Shown here in pieces: positions 22,474 through 35,960 of a DNA stretch of 64,000 nucleotides (positions within the stretch are counted from its first letter, which is position 1; each line of letters starts with the position of its first letter). The notes beneath the pieces were generated by a model. That model was not told the origin of the DNA and did no database searches. It was given only the letters and a program-made list of their open reading frames with translations. A program made the position numbers and the translations under genes. Source of the DNA: Anthoceros angustus. Lineage: Eukaryota; Streptophyta; Anthocerotopsida; Anthocerotales; Anthocerotaceae. The stretch covers positions 1,426,001 to 1,490,000 of the forward strand of contig MU008166.1 in assembly GCA_010909165.1 (NCBI GenBank), written 5' to 3'.

Positions 22474-25400
22474 TGTGGACTACGACTTCGGGGGTTAGAA
22501 ATTAGGTAGGGTTTTGTTTTTTGTGGGAGCGGATAAAATGAGGCGAAAAGGAGGAAATAAGCAAGTTAGCTCCTGACGACCGAGTATACTGACCGAGTGA
22601 GGAACGAGACCTAATGGCAAGGACGGATAAGACCGACCCACCTGTGACCGTGCAGATAAGTACGCCAGGAAAGTAACTTAGAAGTTGGAGCGCAAGGACG
22701 ACCGGGCGACGCCACGTGACGACCGAGTGGAGGACGGCATGCAATGGTCAGACCGTGAATGCTGTGAGGCCGTTATAGCAGTATTCACGCCCGCGCGCGC
22801 GGCGAGGGGCCGCAGTACGCGCGAGTAAGAGTACGCGGCCAGAGCGCAGGAAGCGCACTGGCGCTACGGACAGGAAGAGGCGCCCGCCCCGCGCCTCCCA
22901 AGGCGTGGTCGCAAGAAGGTCATTCGGCAGCCTCGAGACACTCGCGATCTCGCGCCCGCAACCGCCTCGCGTATCGTGGACACTGACGCTCGCGCGGCTC
23001 ACCGCTGAGGTCGAGAAGCGAACGCGCAAGAGGCTCAATGCTGCCAGCCTCGGCTGCAAGCGACAAGAACCAAGGGAGAAGAAGGCGATGGCACCCAAAA
23101 GCATGGAAGTTTGGGAGCCATGGAACCTTGTGGAGCGCAACATTGTGACCCGCGCTATCCGGACTTTGGGCCTCGCCCAGTGAAGGGGAGAATTGGTGCA
23201 GGAGTGGCATTTGGATGTGTTCCAAATGGTCCGACATTTGACAAGGTCACCGTCCGGAGTTTGCCCAAGATGTCAAGGGCGGCGGTCAACAAGGAGGTGC
23301 GGTCCAAGAACCTCCGAGAGGACCCAAGGCGATGGACCTTGAGGTCCCAAGGCGGCCTACAACCCCCAAGGAGGAAGAGGGGAGGGTGCCGAGCCCTCAA
23401 GGCGAAGGGGAAGATAGGTCCACATGCCAGCCGGCGTTAAGGCTCGACGCAACGACCACCAACGTTGGTCGATATCCGACCTGCTGGATGCCGAGTGGGC
23501 CCGATCATCGCCCATCGAACCTACTCACCAAGGTGGATCACCTTGGTGATAATCTATTGGTGTTCACGCAGCTGGGGAAGAGGGCGACTGGGGAGGATTA
23601 TCTTCGCCTGCTTAGCTGTGAAGCTGGGGAGCGAGAAGCCTCGCCATCTGGGCCGCCCCATACCGATCCATGTATGGGGCATTTCAACTCCTCAAGGAGA
23701 GCTTGAGCGAGCGCCCGGAAGGACTGAGGCCCCGCCGGAGCAAGGGCGCCGAGGGAGGAGGCCGGCCGAAAACCAAACGGACTGGAGGAGGACGATCGAG
23801 GATTCTGACTCCATACGCCTGAACGGACCCCTCACCACCTGTGGAAGTATGGGAAGCACCCCGCCTCCTTCCGTGCCCCAACCGTAATGCCACCCAAGCA
23901 GCCTGACCCCACCGCCATCACTCCGAGGAGCCCCACGACTGTGAGAGAGCCAAGAAACGCAAGACCACGGCCACAACGCGACCCCCGGGGCCAAGATTTC
24001 CCCGCCGACGAGTGGCAAGAAGTGAGGAAGTGAAGGAGGGCGTAAAGGGACGCGCCTGTGAGTGGAGGACACCGCGCACGATCCAGAGCCGGTCCGCCGG
24101 CTGTGAAGGGGCAAAGGGCGTGCTCCCTGACTCCATCACCTCCGCCGAGCCCTGTGGAGGAAAAGGGCGAGAAGGAGCTCGCGCCAAAAGGGCCAAGGAG
24201 GGGAAGCCCGAGCAAAGACTCGTGACCTAAGGGTCCCGATTGTCCGAGAACCCACCGACTTGCTCCGATCTGGGTATGGAGGTCCTTGACGTGAGATGCC
24301 GCCCGCCACGGACTTTGTGGGAGCCTCACTCAGCAGGCCGTGGAGGAAACACGGCGGTCCTGCCACTGCCATGGACGGTATGCCTGGGGTCTCAAGGGAT
24401 GGCCGAGAAGGCCTGTGGAGGTGAAGCCACCCGAGGCGATGGTGCTCCTCCGTGAGCAGCTGGAGGGAGCCTGTGAGGCGAGAAGGAAGGCCAAGCTCTC
24501 GGATTGAGGAAGGAAAACGCCGGAGGCGGAGAGGGAGGTCCGTCCATCCGCAAGGACCGGACAAATTCCTTCACCGAGGAATGGCGGTGCCAAGGAGGCC
24601 AAGCCGGCGGAGGACCTCGCAGCAGGGGCGAGCGCAGCAGGAGGACGCCCGAAGCGAACGGGCGCGGATCTCGCGAGGCTGACCGACCAGAGCCGGAGAG
24701 GCTCAGTGAAGGTGGCCAAGGAGGCGAGGCCAGGGCCGATCGCGATCACTCCGGATCGAACCGGTGGAGAGAGGCCGAGAGCCGCCAACTGGCCCGAGCA
24801 AGTGGTCATGAGCAAGCACGGCCGAGCCGTGAGGAGGCGCTGGAGGCCAGCACCCGGGAGATTGGGGACCCTGTGGCAGGAGGTAGAAGGGCGGCAGGAG
24901 TCGGAGGACAACAAGGACACTTTGGAGTTGCAACCCAAGATGCACGGAGCAGCAGGGGTTCTCAACGAGAGAATCCAAGACTTCGAGCGAGAGGTGGAAC
25001 GCCCAGCCCGCTTGAAGACGGAGAACAAAGGCGGCAAGGAGTTCGACGCCGCCGTTGCAGGACGTGGCGGAAGCCGTGAGCCTGACGGGATACCGCCCGC
25101 CCGGAGAAGGAAGTGGAGGACCTCCGGAAAGAATAGAAGAAGGAGGAAGGCACTGGAGGAAAAGGTGCCGCTCTCGGCCAGGAAGGTGGGGGAGCTCACC
25201 CATGGCCCGCAAAATCAAGTGAGTCAACAACGACGGAGGAGGAGAACGCCGAAGCAGCCAAGGTTGCAAGAGGTAATCTGAGGCAGCCTTGACGGCCTCA
25301 AGGGAGTCCGCGCCACATACCGGCTTGGCCACGAGACAAAGCCAAGAAAGTGGGCGATCCGCCCACGAGCACCTGAGGAGGGAGTACCGGTGCCCGGCTC

Positions 25401-26883
25401 ATGTGGAGGAGGCGATTCAAGTCGATTCCGACCGCCTACTACCACGCAGCCCCTCAAGGCTCGAGGTCCCGCGCCACCCCAGGCAGGAGGTGGACTCCAA
25501 GGGATCAAGGAGGAGCGAGGAGGACGGACCCGGGACAAGACAACCGCGGAGTCCTAGGAGCGCTGCTTGACGACGGAAGCAGCAGGCGGGGAGAGCAGGA
25601 GGAACCGGAGGAGGAAGGGCGCCACACCGAGGTAAGTAAGACCTCGCATGGAAGGACGAGGGAGGATCTTGAAGGAAGGGCAACCGGGCATTCGGGAACC
25701 AAGGGAGGGCTGGATGAACCCGTGAGCCCGGGCGAGGAGGCATGCCCAGAGGAGGTCCTGACTTTGTCCTGACTGAGGAAAGGCCGGATCCCGAGGTCCG
25801 CCTCAAGGAAGTCCGACTTAGGGATCCAGACTCAGTGACGAGTCCGGCCCCCGAGGTCCGGACCCTGTGGAAGGGTTGGGTCCAAGACCGACCTCAGAGG
25901 CAAGTCCGGCCCCCGAGGACCGACTCAAAGAAGGCCGGCCCAGTGAGACCGGACCAGGGAAGACTGACCCAGAGGTCCTGACCGAGTCGAGACAGGGTCC
26001 CGAGGTCCAAACTCGGGAGTGGGGAGAGCCACCACCACCAACCCCAGCAGATCCAACTTGAGGGCCCATGCAGGGCCCGCCAGAGAGAAGAGGGAGGACG
26101 AGAGACTTGGTGATCGCTGTCGCCGCCACGGCGCAGGCTGCACCCTGGAAGAGGAAGGGGTCCACCGCGATCATCCGATTGCGCGCACTGGCTGTGGCTC
26201 GCTTTGGGGTGCCAAGAAGGAATCAGGGCTATCCCACCACCACCGACGGCGATAGGAATAGGCAGGTAGTAGGCGGTCGTTAGGTACACCGAAATGGGCC
26301 CTCACAGTAATAAAGGCGCCGACCTTCGGCGAGTATAAGAGGGCCAAGGCCTCAATAAATCATCTTCTTGGTGTTGATGCCGCTCTGCACCTTGTGTCTT
26401 CTTCTAACGTGAGTCCCGAGTCACCGGCAGGCACCGGGAGATTGATCGTGGTCCCGTGACGACCCAACGTTGTGTGGTGTGTGGAAGGGTGATCGGTGAC
26501 CCGTCTCGAGCGCCCAAAGACCGAACGGACCGAACGGGTGAGCCGAGGAACTCCGGAGGGCGGCAGAGCCTGGACGAGAGGCCCCATGAACGAGGAGGTC
26601 CTGACTGTAACCCAAGGCCTTTTCTAAGATGAGTGTAGCGTGAGGGGAGAGAGGAAAGGACTGTGTGAGTGACGACGTGAACGATACGAACGGTCTCTAA
26701 ACGCTTGGCTACACGGCCCGTGACGGTGAACGCCAGAGAAGTTAGGTGTGTGTGAGGCGAACGAGTATGCGGTAGGAATCACCAAACGCGTAAACGGAGC
26801 CTATCATTCCTTTGGGAACGGACTTCTTCCTACAACGACACGTGATTGTGGCGCCTACCGCCATCAGCCGAAAAGTCGCGCCA
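22474..26883 (+). repeat. 3' LTR, about 4.41 kb
   Basis: It is collinear with the 5' LTR along its full length. Shared landmarks include the U3 ORF start (23,088), CACCTTGGTGATAATCTATT (about 23,540), the GGTCCG-rich repeats near 25,780-26,010, TATAAG and AATAAA. It ends GTCGCGCCA and is followed by TGTGG. Many 1-5 bp indels separate it from the 5' copy. Confidence 0.87.
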
Positions 26884-27479
26884 TGTGGAGACAACGGGTG
26901 GCTATGGCAAGATCCTGAGGTGAGGATGGTGGCCAGGAGAGCACTTTGAGAGTTGAGAACTCGCAATTGGTCTTAAGGAATGGGCCGGGAGTGTTTGCTA
27001 GTACTTGGAGGCCTCCCGAAATAAACTTTGTGAGTTTTAAGCTCGTTGAATTGCAAAAAGGAATAAAGCACTAATTAAAATTTGAATACAAAATTGTCTT
27101 TTAAGTACTTCATGTGAGTAGGTGTGACTCATTCACCACTAACCAAGATATTAAATAACTAACAATAACCGTAGGTTAATAAGAACTGCTCACATTCTAA
27201 CACTCCCACTTAACCCTGAGTAGGTAATTATTTATTCACCACTCCAAGAGACCATAGTAAATAATGGTAAATACGGGAAATCGCATTGAATGAGGCAGGC
27301 GCCTGCAGCCGACTCGACAGAAGTGGTGCTGAGCCGAGAATGCCCAAACCGGAATGAACACCCAAAACCAACAAAACCAAAACCAACTTCATTTTCCTGA
27401 AATGGGGTTGATTTTACCAAAACCCTTTGATAGAAGAAACCCTTCTACACCGTATCATATAAGTCTCGCTCTCTTGATG
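26884..27479. other. AT-rich flank, no gene
   Basis: The sequence turns AT-rich after the 3' LTR. No ORF or domain is recognised. A stretch near 27,195-27,235 (CTAACACTCCCACTTAACC) has the look of copia-type LTR-adjacent sequence, but there is no partner to compare. Confidence 0.35.
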
Positions 27480-28170
27480 AGACCACAATCTTCCCATAGG
27501 GAGTAGTCATGTTGTTCTCGGGACGTGATTCAGTCAACTTCTTCTATTAACCAATGTCCTTCACGCACTATCTGTGGAGCTTACTTTACGACCCCCACCA
27601 AAGTGCACCACCCCTGCAGTTGTAGTATGGGGTCCGTCTCAAGGGAATGACTATCCCACCTGCAGATTTTCCTACCGCCTTCGTGACTCTCCGTCACGGC
27701 TGGCGTTACTTACCATGATGCCCACCAGACATCGCCACCACGTGCCTCCTCGCAAGTGACTCTAGTTAACCTCACGACTTACCACGCCTCATCGTTCAGA
27801 CAGCCCGGGTATGGCCAAACGCTTAAGGACCCGTGCTCATCCCAAAAGTTTCCTCCTCCCTCTCCCTTGGCTCCTTCACTCCTTTCGTCCCTCGGCCCAC
27901 ACCTAAGGGTGCCTAGTTGAAAGGCGGTCCTGCTGTGCAGGTGGGTTGCAGCACTCACCTGCTCTCCACGCCGCCCGCCTGTGCACTTCCACACGCCTTC
28001 CTGAGTCTCAAGCAATCGCACGTCCGGCCCGGCCCGGCCGGCCGCCGAGTTCCCGCCTCGAAGAGCAGGGTCCCGGGAAGTTCCTTCTACACCGTGCACT
28101 CACCACCACGCTGCTAGGGTTCGGGCCACGTAACTCGACGTAGTCTCTCTCCGAGTAGTCCGCCCGCCGA
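27480..28170 (-). repeat. Diverged U5 fragment of the giant-LTR family
   Basis: GGGTATGGCCAAACGCTTAA at about 27,807 is the near-exact reverse complement of the 5' LTR U5 text at about 16,896-16,918 (CCTTAAACGCTTGGCCATACC). The third LTR has GGTGTGGCCAAATGTTTAAG at about 44,354 in the same minus orientation. The rest of this stretch is GC-rich and similar in texture, with no intact ORF. Confidence 0.55.
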
Positions 28171-31100
28171 TGACTTCCTGTGGGACTCGCGCTAGCAATG
28201 GACACACAAAGAACAAGATATCATCGCCGGCGTCAATATACAAAGCCGCTCAAAAACCAACTGGAAAACATGGTAATCAATCGAATTCCACGATTTCGCT
28301 TAATTTTCTTGGTGATGGTTCATTCTCTCCTTCCCAGATCGCCTACTTTTCACATCAAGTGCACATATGGTCGTAGTATGCCCGAAAGGCTCTCAATGGT
28401 CTTCCGCACCGATATCTGCAGCCGCTTGTCCAATCGATTTCACACCTACTTGGAAAGCAACATAGCACTAAAAGCAATAAAAGATTAAAGGAATATGGCG
28501 CCGCATGCGGCTGTAAAAGGTTTCTAAGCTGGACACGCAACAAACGTAAATTTCCAATAACCTAACTACCAAAATCTTCGCCAGCAACTTGAGTCTCGGG
28601 TGGGCATTGCCCAGATACGCTATCGAACACAACATCGACGTTTCTAAGGAGGGCGTTGTCGGGGTCCTCGAAGTTGTCGTTCTCCTGCATGGCATTCTCC
28701 ACATCCAAGAGACGAGGAGGACTGCTTTCGGTGTTGTAGTCTGATGGCACACTGCTCGAGTTCTCCGCCGTCATCAACGATTTGCCCGTTTTCTCTTTCA
28801 TCTGTTGAACCCCAAACGACCTGTGCATGAAAGTGACCCTTCTCGGACAAGCTTAATTCCTTTGCCTGCACTGAGCAGGTCCTGCCGGTGTGGCTCATGA
28901 TTCAATTCCTCCTCTGGAAGTACCTCATATCCATGTATCCTTTGGGGAATGAATTCGCATCGTTTGTCCAAGTCCACGGCGATGCAATTGCGGATTGCTA
29001 TAGGGTCGTCGTCCCGCTTCTGCACACGCATCTAATATCCAATCTCCTTCTTTGGAGAAGTTGTTGATCATCTTCGCATCAACCCTAATGGCCTCGATAA
29101 GCACATACCACGAGCTTGTCCAATGACATATAAAGAAGCTTCTTGGCAGGTGTTGTGCCCAATGATGACCATTATTGAGCGAGCCAAGGGCGGTGTTAGG
29201 TAACATTGAAACCTTGTTCTTCTTGCGTAGTTACCCCCACCCTACCGTGATGTACTCGACGGTATCATATCCACCTTGATCATTATGCATGTTAGTTTTG
29301 TCCCATACGAAGGAGACCATTCCTCCACGTGCACCAGCATAGCCTCCCTCACGGTGTGCGCTCCTCCACCCCATGCATAACTATCATGCGGATTTCCTCA
29401 CAACTCGTCATGTCATGGAAAGAGTGAAACATCATGCCCATCCGTGTTTGGTCCATCTTTACATCATGCTTTCCTTGTTGAATCCACAGGCACATCCATA
29501 ACCAATAAAGTGTAATTCCTCTTAGAAAACCCTCGGATGTCCAACACATCTCTCGCTACCACTTGGTATTTCACGATACACCCGTGGTTGGAACAGTGAA
29601 CGATCGCAGCCTTCTTCCATGTCCATGTCCGCTAGGGTCCTTTGTCTGCTCTCCACCTTCCATGTGTGCACTTCCAAGATGAAAGCCCGGAAGTCCTCCG
29701 TAGTTTTTTCAAATCGCACATCTTTCACTTGCCACCCGTCAGGTAAAACAGTGAAGTGACAATAGAAGGCGCATGCCGCTTTTCCCCACCCTACCGTTGT
29801 TACAACCAAACGAAGGAAATGAGAGCTGCATGCCGTCCCCACTCCAATGAGTCTTAAAACAAATGACGTACCTTTCCATCGAACGCTTGTTTTGCAATAA
29901 CATCATCCAAGAGTGCATTGGGTATCGCCTAACCATCTCAAGGAGTCACATCCTAAGTGTTTCGCCATCGCCACTTGGATGACATGAAGTTTCTTCCGCA
30001 GATCACCTCCTTGGACATACCATTCAGGTCTAGTAAACTCACAAAACCTTTTCTCACACTAATCAGATTTTCATTCGCCTCTGGTGGAATTCCTTGAAAG
30101 CGCCATGGTTTCCTTGCATCTCTTTGGGCTTAACAAAACGCTTCCACGCCTTCACCTCTTCTCCAACTTTGCGTTTGCCTTGCTCTTCTTGCTAGTACTG
30201 CTGCAACATGTTTGGCCCGCCTGAAGTTCCATCGCCTCCCACTTGGTGAAGATATCGCCCACGCTTTTCCCACACCTTTCCGCTTTGCTATGCATAGTAT
30301 ATGTGTCCGGTTGTCCACTTTGTTTTGCTTGTATTGCTCATCTTCCCGACCTTCGTCATCCTCTACCCCAAGCACCTTGTATAAATTGAACTTCCAGTTC
30401 ATGCTCATTGTCACACACCATCCCGCTTTGCAATCAAGTTCATCCACAGGTATCTCGACCGCTCGATAAAGTTCATCTTTTTCCTCTTGTCCGACATTGT
30501 GTTGTGGTCGGTTGCGATCTGATCTCCTGTAGAGTTAGCCCGACATGGGCCTCCATCCATTGGAACCTTGCCTTCCCGGTGATATATCCGCAGGCGCTTC
30601 ATGGCGGCGTAAGTATGATGCCTCCCAAGACCCCATAATATACTTCTTTGCGGAACTTTTCCGCCTAATGTTTTGATATCCCGCAATCGATGGGTCAATC
30701 ATACAAAGCAAAGGCAGCACACCTTCTTCAATACGACCTTCGAGATGACGCGAGCGTAGTTCGCCCAAGCCTCATCCACTTGAACCCGAGCATCGGAGTT
30801 AGAAACGAAGCGCCTCAAATTCTCCGACTTACGAGTCTGCTTCGCACCACCTTCTTCGCATATGCGACTCGACCAAATAATCCTCATGCATCATAGACGC
30901 TTCGGTCTTTCTCCATCTGTTGAGACATGCAATGTTGGAATCTCATTGTTGCGCTTTGGACGTCAACTTTTTCCCCGCTTGCCTTATCGAACGCTCCGCA
31001 CTCCGGACCGCTGTGCCCACCACCTTCCTCCATCATGGCTGCCTCATGGCCCCCGACGCTCCCAACCGCAGCCCTGAGTTTCCTCCTGGGAGGCCGGCAT

Positions 31101-33560
31101 GCCGGGCCGCTCATCCTCCTCTCAGGGCGGCATGCCGGCGCCCCGCCTCCGCATCAGCATGCGGGCGCATGCCCCTCTTCCTCCTCACCATAGTCGAGGC
31201 GCCGGCATGCCGCCCCCGGCCGCCCTCTTCCATGTAGCAGGGACTCCTCCCATGGTGCTTGGATGGCGACGACCTTGGAAGGAATGTAGGCAGCTGCGAA
31301 ACCTCCCTCCATCACCTCCTCCATCATCCTCTTCAAATGCCTCCGCATCCGAATGACCCAGAACTCCGGAATAGGCCCATCCTCCTCATCAAGGTCCGAA
31401 CTCCTCATTGTCTTCTACTTCGGTTTGAAGTCCTGTCTTGTCCTCCTCGACATCTCGTCGATGACGGATAATGGAGCTCGTAATCACCTCACACAAGCAC
31501 TGTAAATGTTCTCTCACCATCATCAGAAGCACACCGTTAGTCGCATCAATGCAATCAACCGGTGGCGAATGCTCGGAATTAAGAAGTGTACTCACATTCT
31601 CGCTCAACTCGAAAAGTGCCGGACAACTCCTTTGGCTCACATTTCTTCTGTGCAAACATGCCACTTTCAACAGACACAGTGTAATCATCTCGACGATGCG
31701 GCAATGCGTCCACTATAAGGCCTTGAAGTGCAAAGAATCCAGCCTGGGTCTCGCCCTCCATCCAAAGTTGCCCAGGACCCATCCCGCCTTGCTCTCGGTT
31801 TGCGTGCACCGTTGAACCCAAAACCCAAAGCGATCGGCGTCCATAGCGCTTCATCCGGCTCCGTTTGTGTCAACAACCATTCGCAGCAAGCATAGTGTCC
31901 TCAAGCTGGTTCATGTGCCTCCGCAGCATGCCTCCTCATACGAGTATGGGAGGGAATTGGATCTGGATTTCCCACCCTCAATCCTTTGGACAAGCGGACT
32001 TTCTCACCACCAACCGTCTTTGTGGTGCTTGCCTTGAATTGAGTGACCCACTTTGTCTCCCCCTTCCTGCTCCTCCACCTTGCTCAATTGGTTGGAAAGC
32101 ATGTCCACCCGAGGAGATCGATCCGCGTGGAGGATCCGTGGTTCTCGATTTCGCCTCCTTCTTGCTTTTAGATTTCTTCCGCCTCGGCTTCCAACAAGTC
32201 TCCGTGGTTAGGCCTCGCATCGGGAGGTCCTTCATCTGCGCGTCGCCGCCATCGTCTGTAGCACCAAAGATAGGCATCAAACACGCTCAATCCGGATTAG
32301 GCAAGCACCAATTCTATTTGACAAGGAATTTCTCACTGGCCCGTCCTCGGAAAGGATGGAGAGCTGGGCGAGGGTCGCCGACGGCAAATTGTTGGGAAAA
32401 CCACGGCCTCGCTTGAATCGCAGACGCTCCGCGTTGGAAGAGCTCGCACGCTACCGCTTGCGCTCGGGTAGAAGAAGGACTCACCGTTCGGGTTTATGGA
32501 GTGGCAGAAATTTTCGCGCCACGAACAACGCTACCGTAACGAGGTCCGAGTTATTGTCCTTATCAGCTATGTATGGAGGAACAAGGACTGGAATATGTGG
32601 TCTGTGCGTTTCGATGTTCTTGTAACCCATACCCAACATACAGTTCCACACACCCGCGCGTTCACGATGTCCTTCGCACTATCGATTGCACATCAGTTTG
32701 CAAGGTAGTGTGACTCAACTACGTGTTTGTTTATGTACGCTGCATGCGGGCAAGCCCAATATGCAATTGGGTAAGTAAGAAAGCGTTTTCATACGTTCCA
32801 GGATACCCTTTTTTCCAGCCGCTATTGATGGCTACCGCCGTTCATTTTAACTCTATGGTAGCGGCATATGCTAAGCATAGTAGCATAATAGCCCCCCTCC
32901 ATTACTTGAAATCTATTTAGGATTTGGCAATCAAGTGATTTGTCTCTCCACGGCTTCCCGCCTCTGCGGTCAAGTCATGTACCACACACCACCACCTTTT
33001 ATCACACTTGTCGCGTAGCCGTCGTAACCTTGAGCTACGAGTCCAACACAATGCTCCACACACTCAAGACGCGATGTGGGTTTCCGTGTTATGTGCCCTT
33101 TCATTCCTTGACCGATACCAACGATTGCTATGTCATTGACAAAATGTAGATGTGCGGTGGTCAAGAAGCGGACGAAGATTTCGGCAAAATCAAGATGTTC
33201 CCCAAAGAGTACGATCCCGTAAGAGTGAAAGGCAAGCGCTGGCCCTCCGTCTCGCCAGTCAAATGCAAAGTCCTTGCCACTCTCCGCCACAAAGTATGTA
33301 TTCTTTGGCCGATAGCTGAGTCGGAGTGTCGCCCCCCGTCATACTCATTGGCATAGGTTTGTGTTAGTGGCTCGATCCCGGGATGTGCGTGTTGCGGTCC
33401 GGGGTGGAGAAGAACTCACTCACGCCTCGTATGCCCAGCTATGTTCCCCGACTTCGTGAACACGAACCTCTACTCGCCATAGATAGAAGCTGGAAGGAGG
33501 AAAGTTGGTGTTGCGGGTGGAGCGAAGGGCCGAGGGATTGTTCACTACTATTTCCAGATC
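28171..33560 (-). pseudogene. Unidentified degenerate ORFs, probably a DNA-transposon or retroelement relic
   Basis: Minus-strand frames of 60-110 codons follow one another, for example 28,562-28,828, 29,522-29,842, 30,130-30,447, 30,699-30,887 and 31,978-32,280. They are joined by shifts and stops. The upstream-most piece is basic (KPRRKKSKSKKEAK), as in a nuclear-localisation or DNA-binding N-terminus. I cannot assign a family. From 32,300 to 33,560 there is nothing recognisable. Confidence 0.35.
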
Positions 33561-35960
33561 AAGATGCGGGACGCCAATGCAGATGAGGACAATGTCAGAC
33601 ACCCCAACCATTGAGAAGTTTGGACCGATCCGGCCGTCACTTTCCATCCAAGCCTTTGGCCGATACCTAGCAAATGATGGGCTTCCGTGTGCGGCGAGCG
33701 GTGTGTCTTTGAGGAAAAGTGAAGGCGATTCCGTGGGAGAGGATTTCAAAGCCTTGTTGCAACAAATTGTGCATCCGCAAGTTCACAAAAGAAGCTTTTC
33801 ATGAGCAACGGACAGTTTCGAGAATGGGCACGAGCAAGAGACATTTGCATCATGCGGCGATTTGCCACAACAAGGGAGGGTTTTCACTCACCTCATGGGT
33901 CGATTCCTATGCAATGTTGTTTGAAAGCCTTCCGACGTATCTTGCATAGGGTCCGCAAGGTACGAGGAGTTGAAGCGGAGGGTTATTAACGCACCATGGG
34001 ACGCTAATAAGGCCCCTCGTGTACAATCCTCCCATGCTTTGGCTGCAATTGCACGGATGGATGCGACTTTCCTTCACTTGGCCGAGCGACCGAATGTGGA
34101 GGTATACAATCTACGACACTTTCACGAAGCATGAGGTTTGGATACAATACAGAGTGGAATGGAGTCAAAAGGTGAACGCTTTGTGTCGTATGCATATTTC
34201 TATGGTCGAATTTCAAGCGGGTGAAGATACCCAAGTCAAGATTCTCGACTTGTTCCATATGCGGGCTGAAGTTCAACATACAGCACCGATGCCGGAGTTG
34301 ACCAAGGTAGGCCTCCTCCCTATTGTGGTGCCGTATGCATGGCATAAAAGCATGTGGAGTAATGGAGGAGTTAGCGCGGATGATGGGCAATCGCGGCATC
34401 TGCGGCGGGGCGCGGCGGTGATCCAGAGTCGCTGCGCGTGGGCGCCGACACGTGCTTTACGGCGAAGGTCGGAGCCTCCACCGCAGAGGCGAGCATGGCG
34501 GCACCATATTGTCTGTGGAGAAGGGTACGCATGGCGCCCGCGATGGGGTGGCATGCGCCGCGCCCTGCCGCCTGCTTTTGTGCGATGAGGGCTGGCGGGC
34601 CCCGCCGGTGAGCTGAAGGCGCAGCCGCGCCCCTCTTTGTGTGAGGGCATGGCGGCGCCTGCAAATTTGGGTTGGGCATGCACATTAACTTCTGCAGAGT
34701 CGATTGTATGCAAATGTCACTATGCATTTGGACTGTGGAATAATAGGCAAGATGCGTATGTCCTAGTTTCGATCTCGTTTCAATGCACGACACTCGCCTT
34801 CTTCCCAAATAGCTCTTGTATGCAAAGTTATTGAATTTGGTGCCCACAAGTCGACAATGGTGTTCCATGACATACGCCTATGTATCAAGAGGCACTCAAC
34901 AAGCATCGGATACGATTGATGGAGGAACGGAAGTTGACGAAGCATCGGTCGAAGTCGCAAGGAGCCGCAAATATATGTTGTTATCTATCGACGCATGGAC
35001 AAAAACTTCCGCCGCATATTTTGCGGTGGCCAAAGGACTTGAAGGAGGATAGTCGGATCACGGTGCATGTTGTTGGATGCATGATACATAATTACACGTC
35101 AGAGCGGGCGTATCTCGCATTATGCCAATCTCGTGAATGATGCAAATTTAACAATAACTATTATCCAGACGTTATACACACGTATGAAGGATACTTCCCA
35201 AAGTCTTATACCGCACTGGACAATACATGCCGAGAGAACAAGAACCAGCTTCTATTTGCATTTGAACATGCTCGTTGAACTCGGACGTTCGAGAAGGTGA
35301 AGGTTGGATTCCTCCTCGTGGGGCATACGACGACCAAGTGGATCAAATGTTTTCATGTTTTCTAAGCATTTAAAACATAAGGAGGCGGACATTGCCAACT
35401 ATGGAGGACATATTGAAGTCCTCGTTCACGAATCCAGAGGTGAAAGTGTTGACAGGTGGCGACTTCGGACATACGTATGGCCATTACGTTAGTGAACCCG
35501 GAAGTATCCGCGGTTCGAAGTTGAACAACCTTTCATTTCAGCACCAGTTCAAAATCACCCGAGGACAAAGTTGGGCGGGAAAGGTTACCGTTATTCGTAG
35601 CAATACTCCACTTCCCCTTGTGGGAATCAAGATGGGCTCGAGTTCTTGACTTTTGTTCCGAGACATCGTCATCGGGCCCGCTCCTTTGATGGCATTGCGC
35701 GGGACAAGAAAGCTAGTGATGGTGGTTTGACCGCACGTGAAGGCGTGATCACTTGAAAAAGGATGAAGCTGCCAACATATTTGGCTGTGGAGGAAGAATG
35801 GTGGATGGATTGGAATGATCAACACGAAATCGCAAATATTGTGGATCATAACATTGGGCTTGTTACGCAAAACCCCGGAGATGGTACGATAGCACCAAGC
35901 CCGAGTCCCCTTTGCACATACCTAAGAAGTCGACGAGAGGCTCTTTGCGTGACATACCAC
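33561..35960 (+). pseudogene. DUF7869-like protein remnant
   Basis: Reading plus-strand frames across stops gives a run typical of DUF7869 proteins: LPPHILRWPKDLKED (about 35,005), VHVVGCMIHN, LDNTCRENKNQLLFAFEHA (about 35,215-35,275) and FEKVKVGFLLVGH (about 35,290-35,328). The next bases give Asp, Gln and MFSCF in another frame. The -LDN-x-x-x-ENKN- and -VGHTHD-x-x-DQ-F- pattern is the basis for the name, which is from memory of that family. Upstream, 34,010-34,230 gives VQSSHALAAIARMDATFLH, shared with the fragment at 11.5 kb. The function of DUF7869 is unknown, and it is often multi-copy. Many shifts and stops make this a relic. Confidence 0.5.

Larger units (their letters stand above)
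12717..26883 (+). mobile_element. Ty3/gypsy LTR retrotransposon, Athila-like, with giant LTRs
   Basis: Two long direct repeats (12,717-17,081 and 22,474-26,883) flank a 5.4-kb interior. The interior holds, in order, a primer-binding site, gag with a zinc knuckle, protease, reverse transcriptase, RNase H and integrase remnants, and a polypurine tract. The RT active site reads VFLDDFCVHG, followed by ILLGHRVSVRGIEVDQDK, closest to the Athila type (FMDDF). Every ORF is broken by many small indels, so this copy cannot encode proteins. No clean target-site duplication could be set. Confidence 0.88.

Noticed and set aside
27195-27480. A separate copia LTR near 27.2 kb
   Set aside because: The text is suggestive, but no partner repeat, primer site or inverted ends were found.
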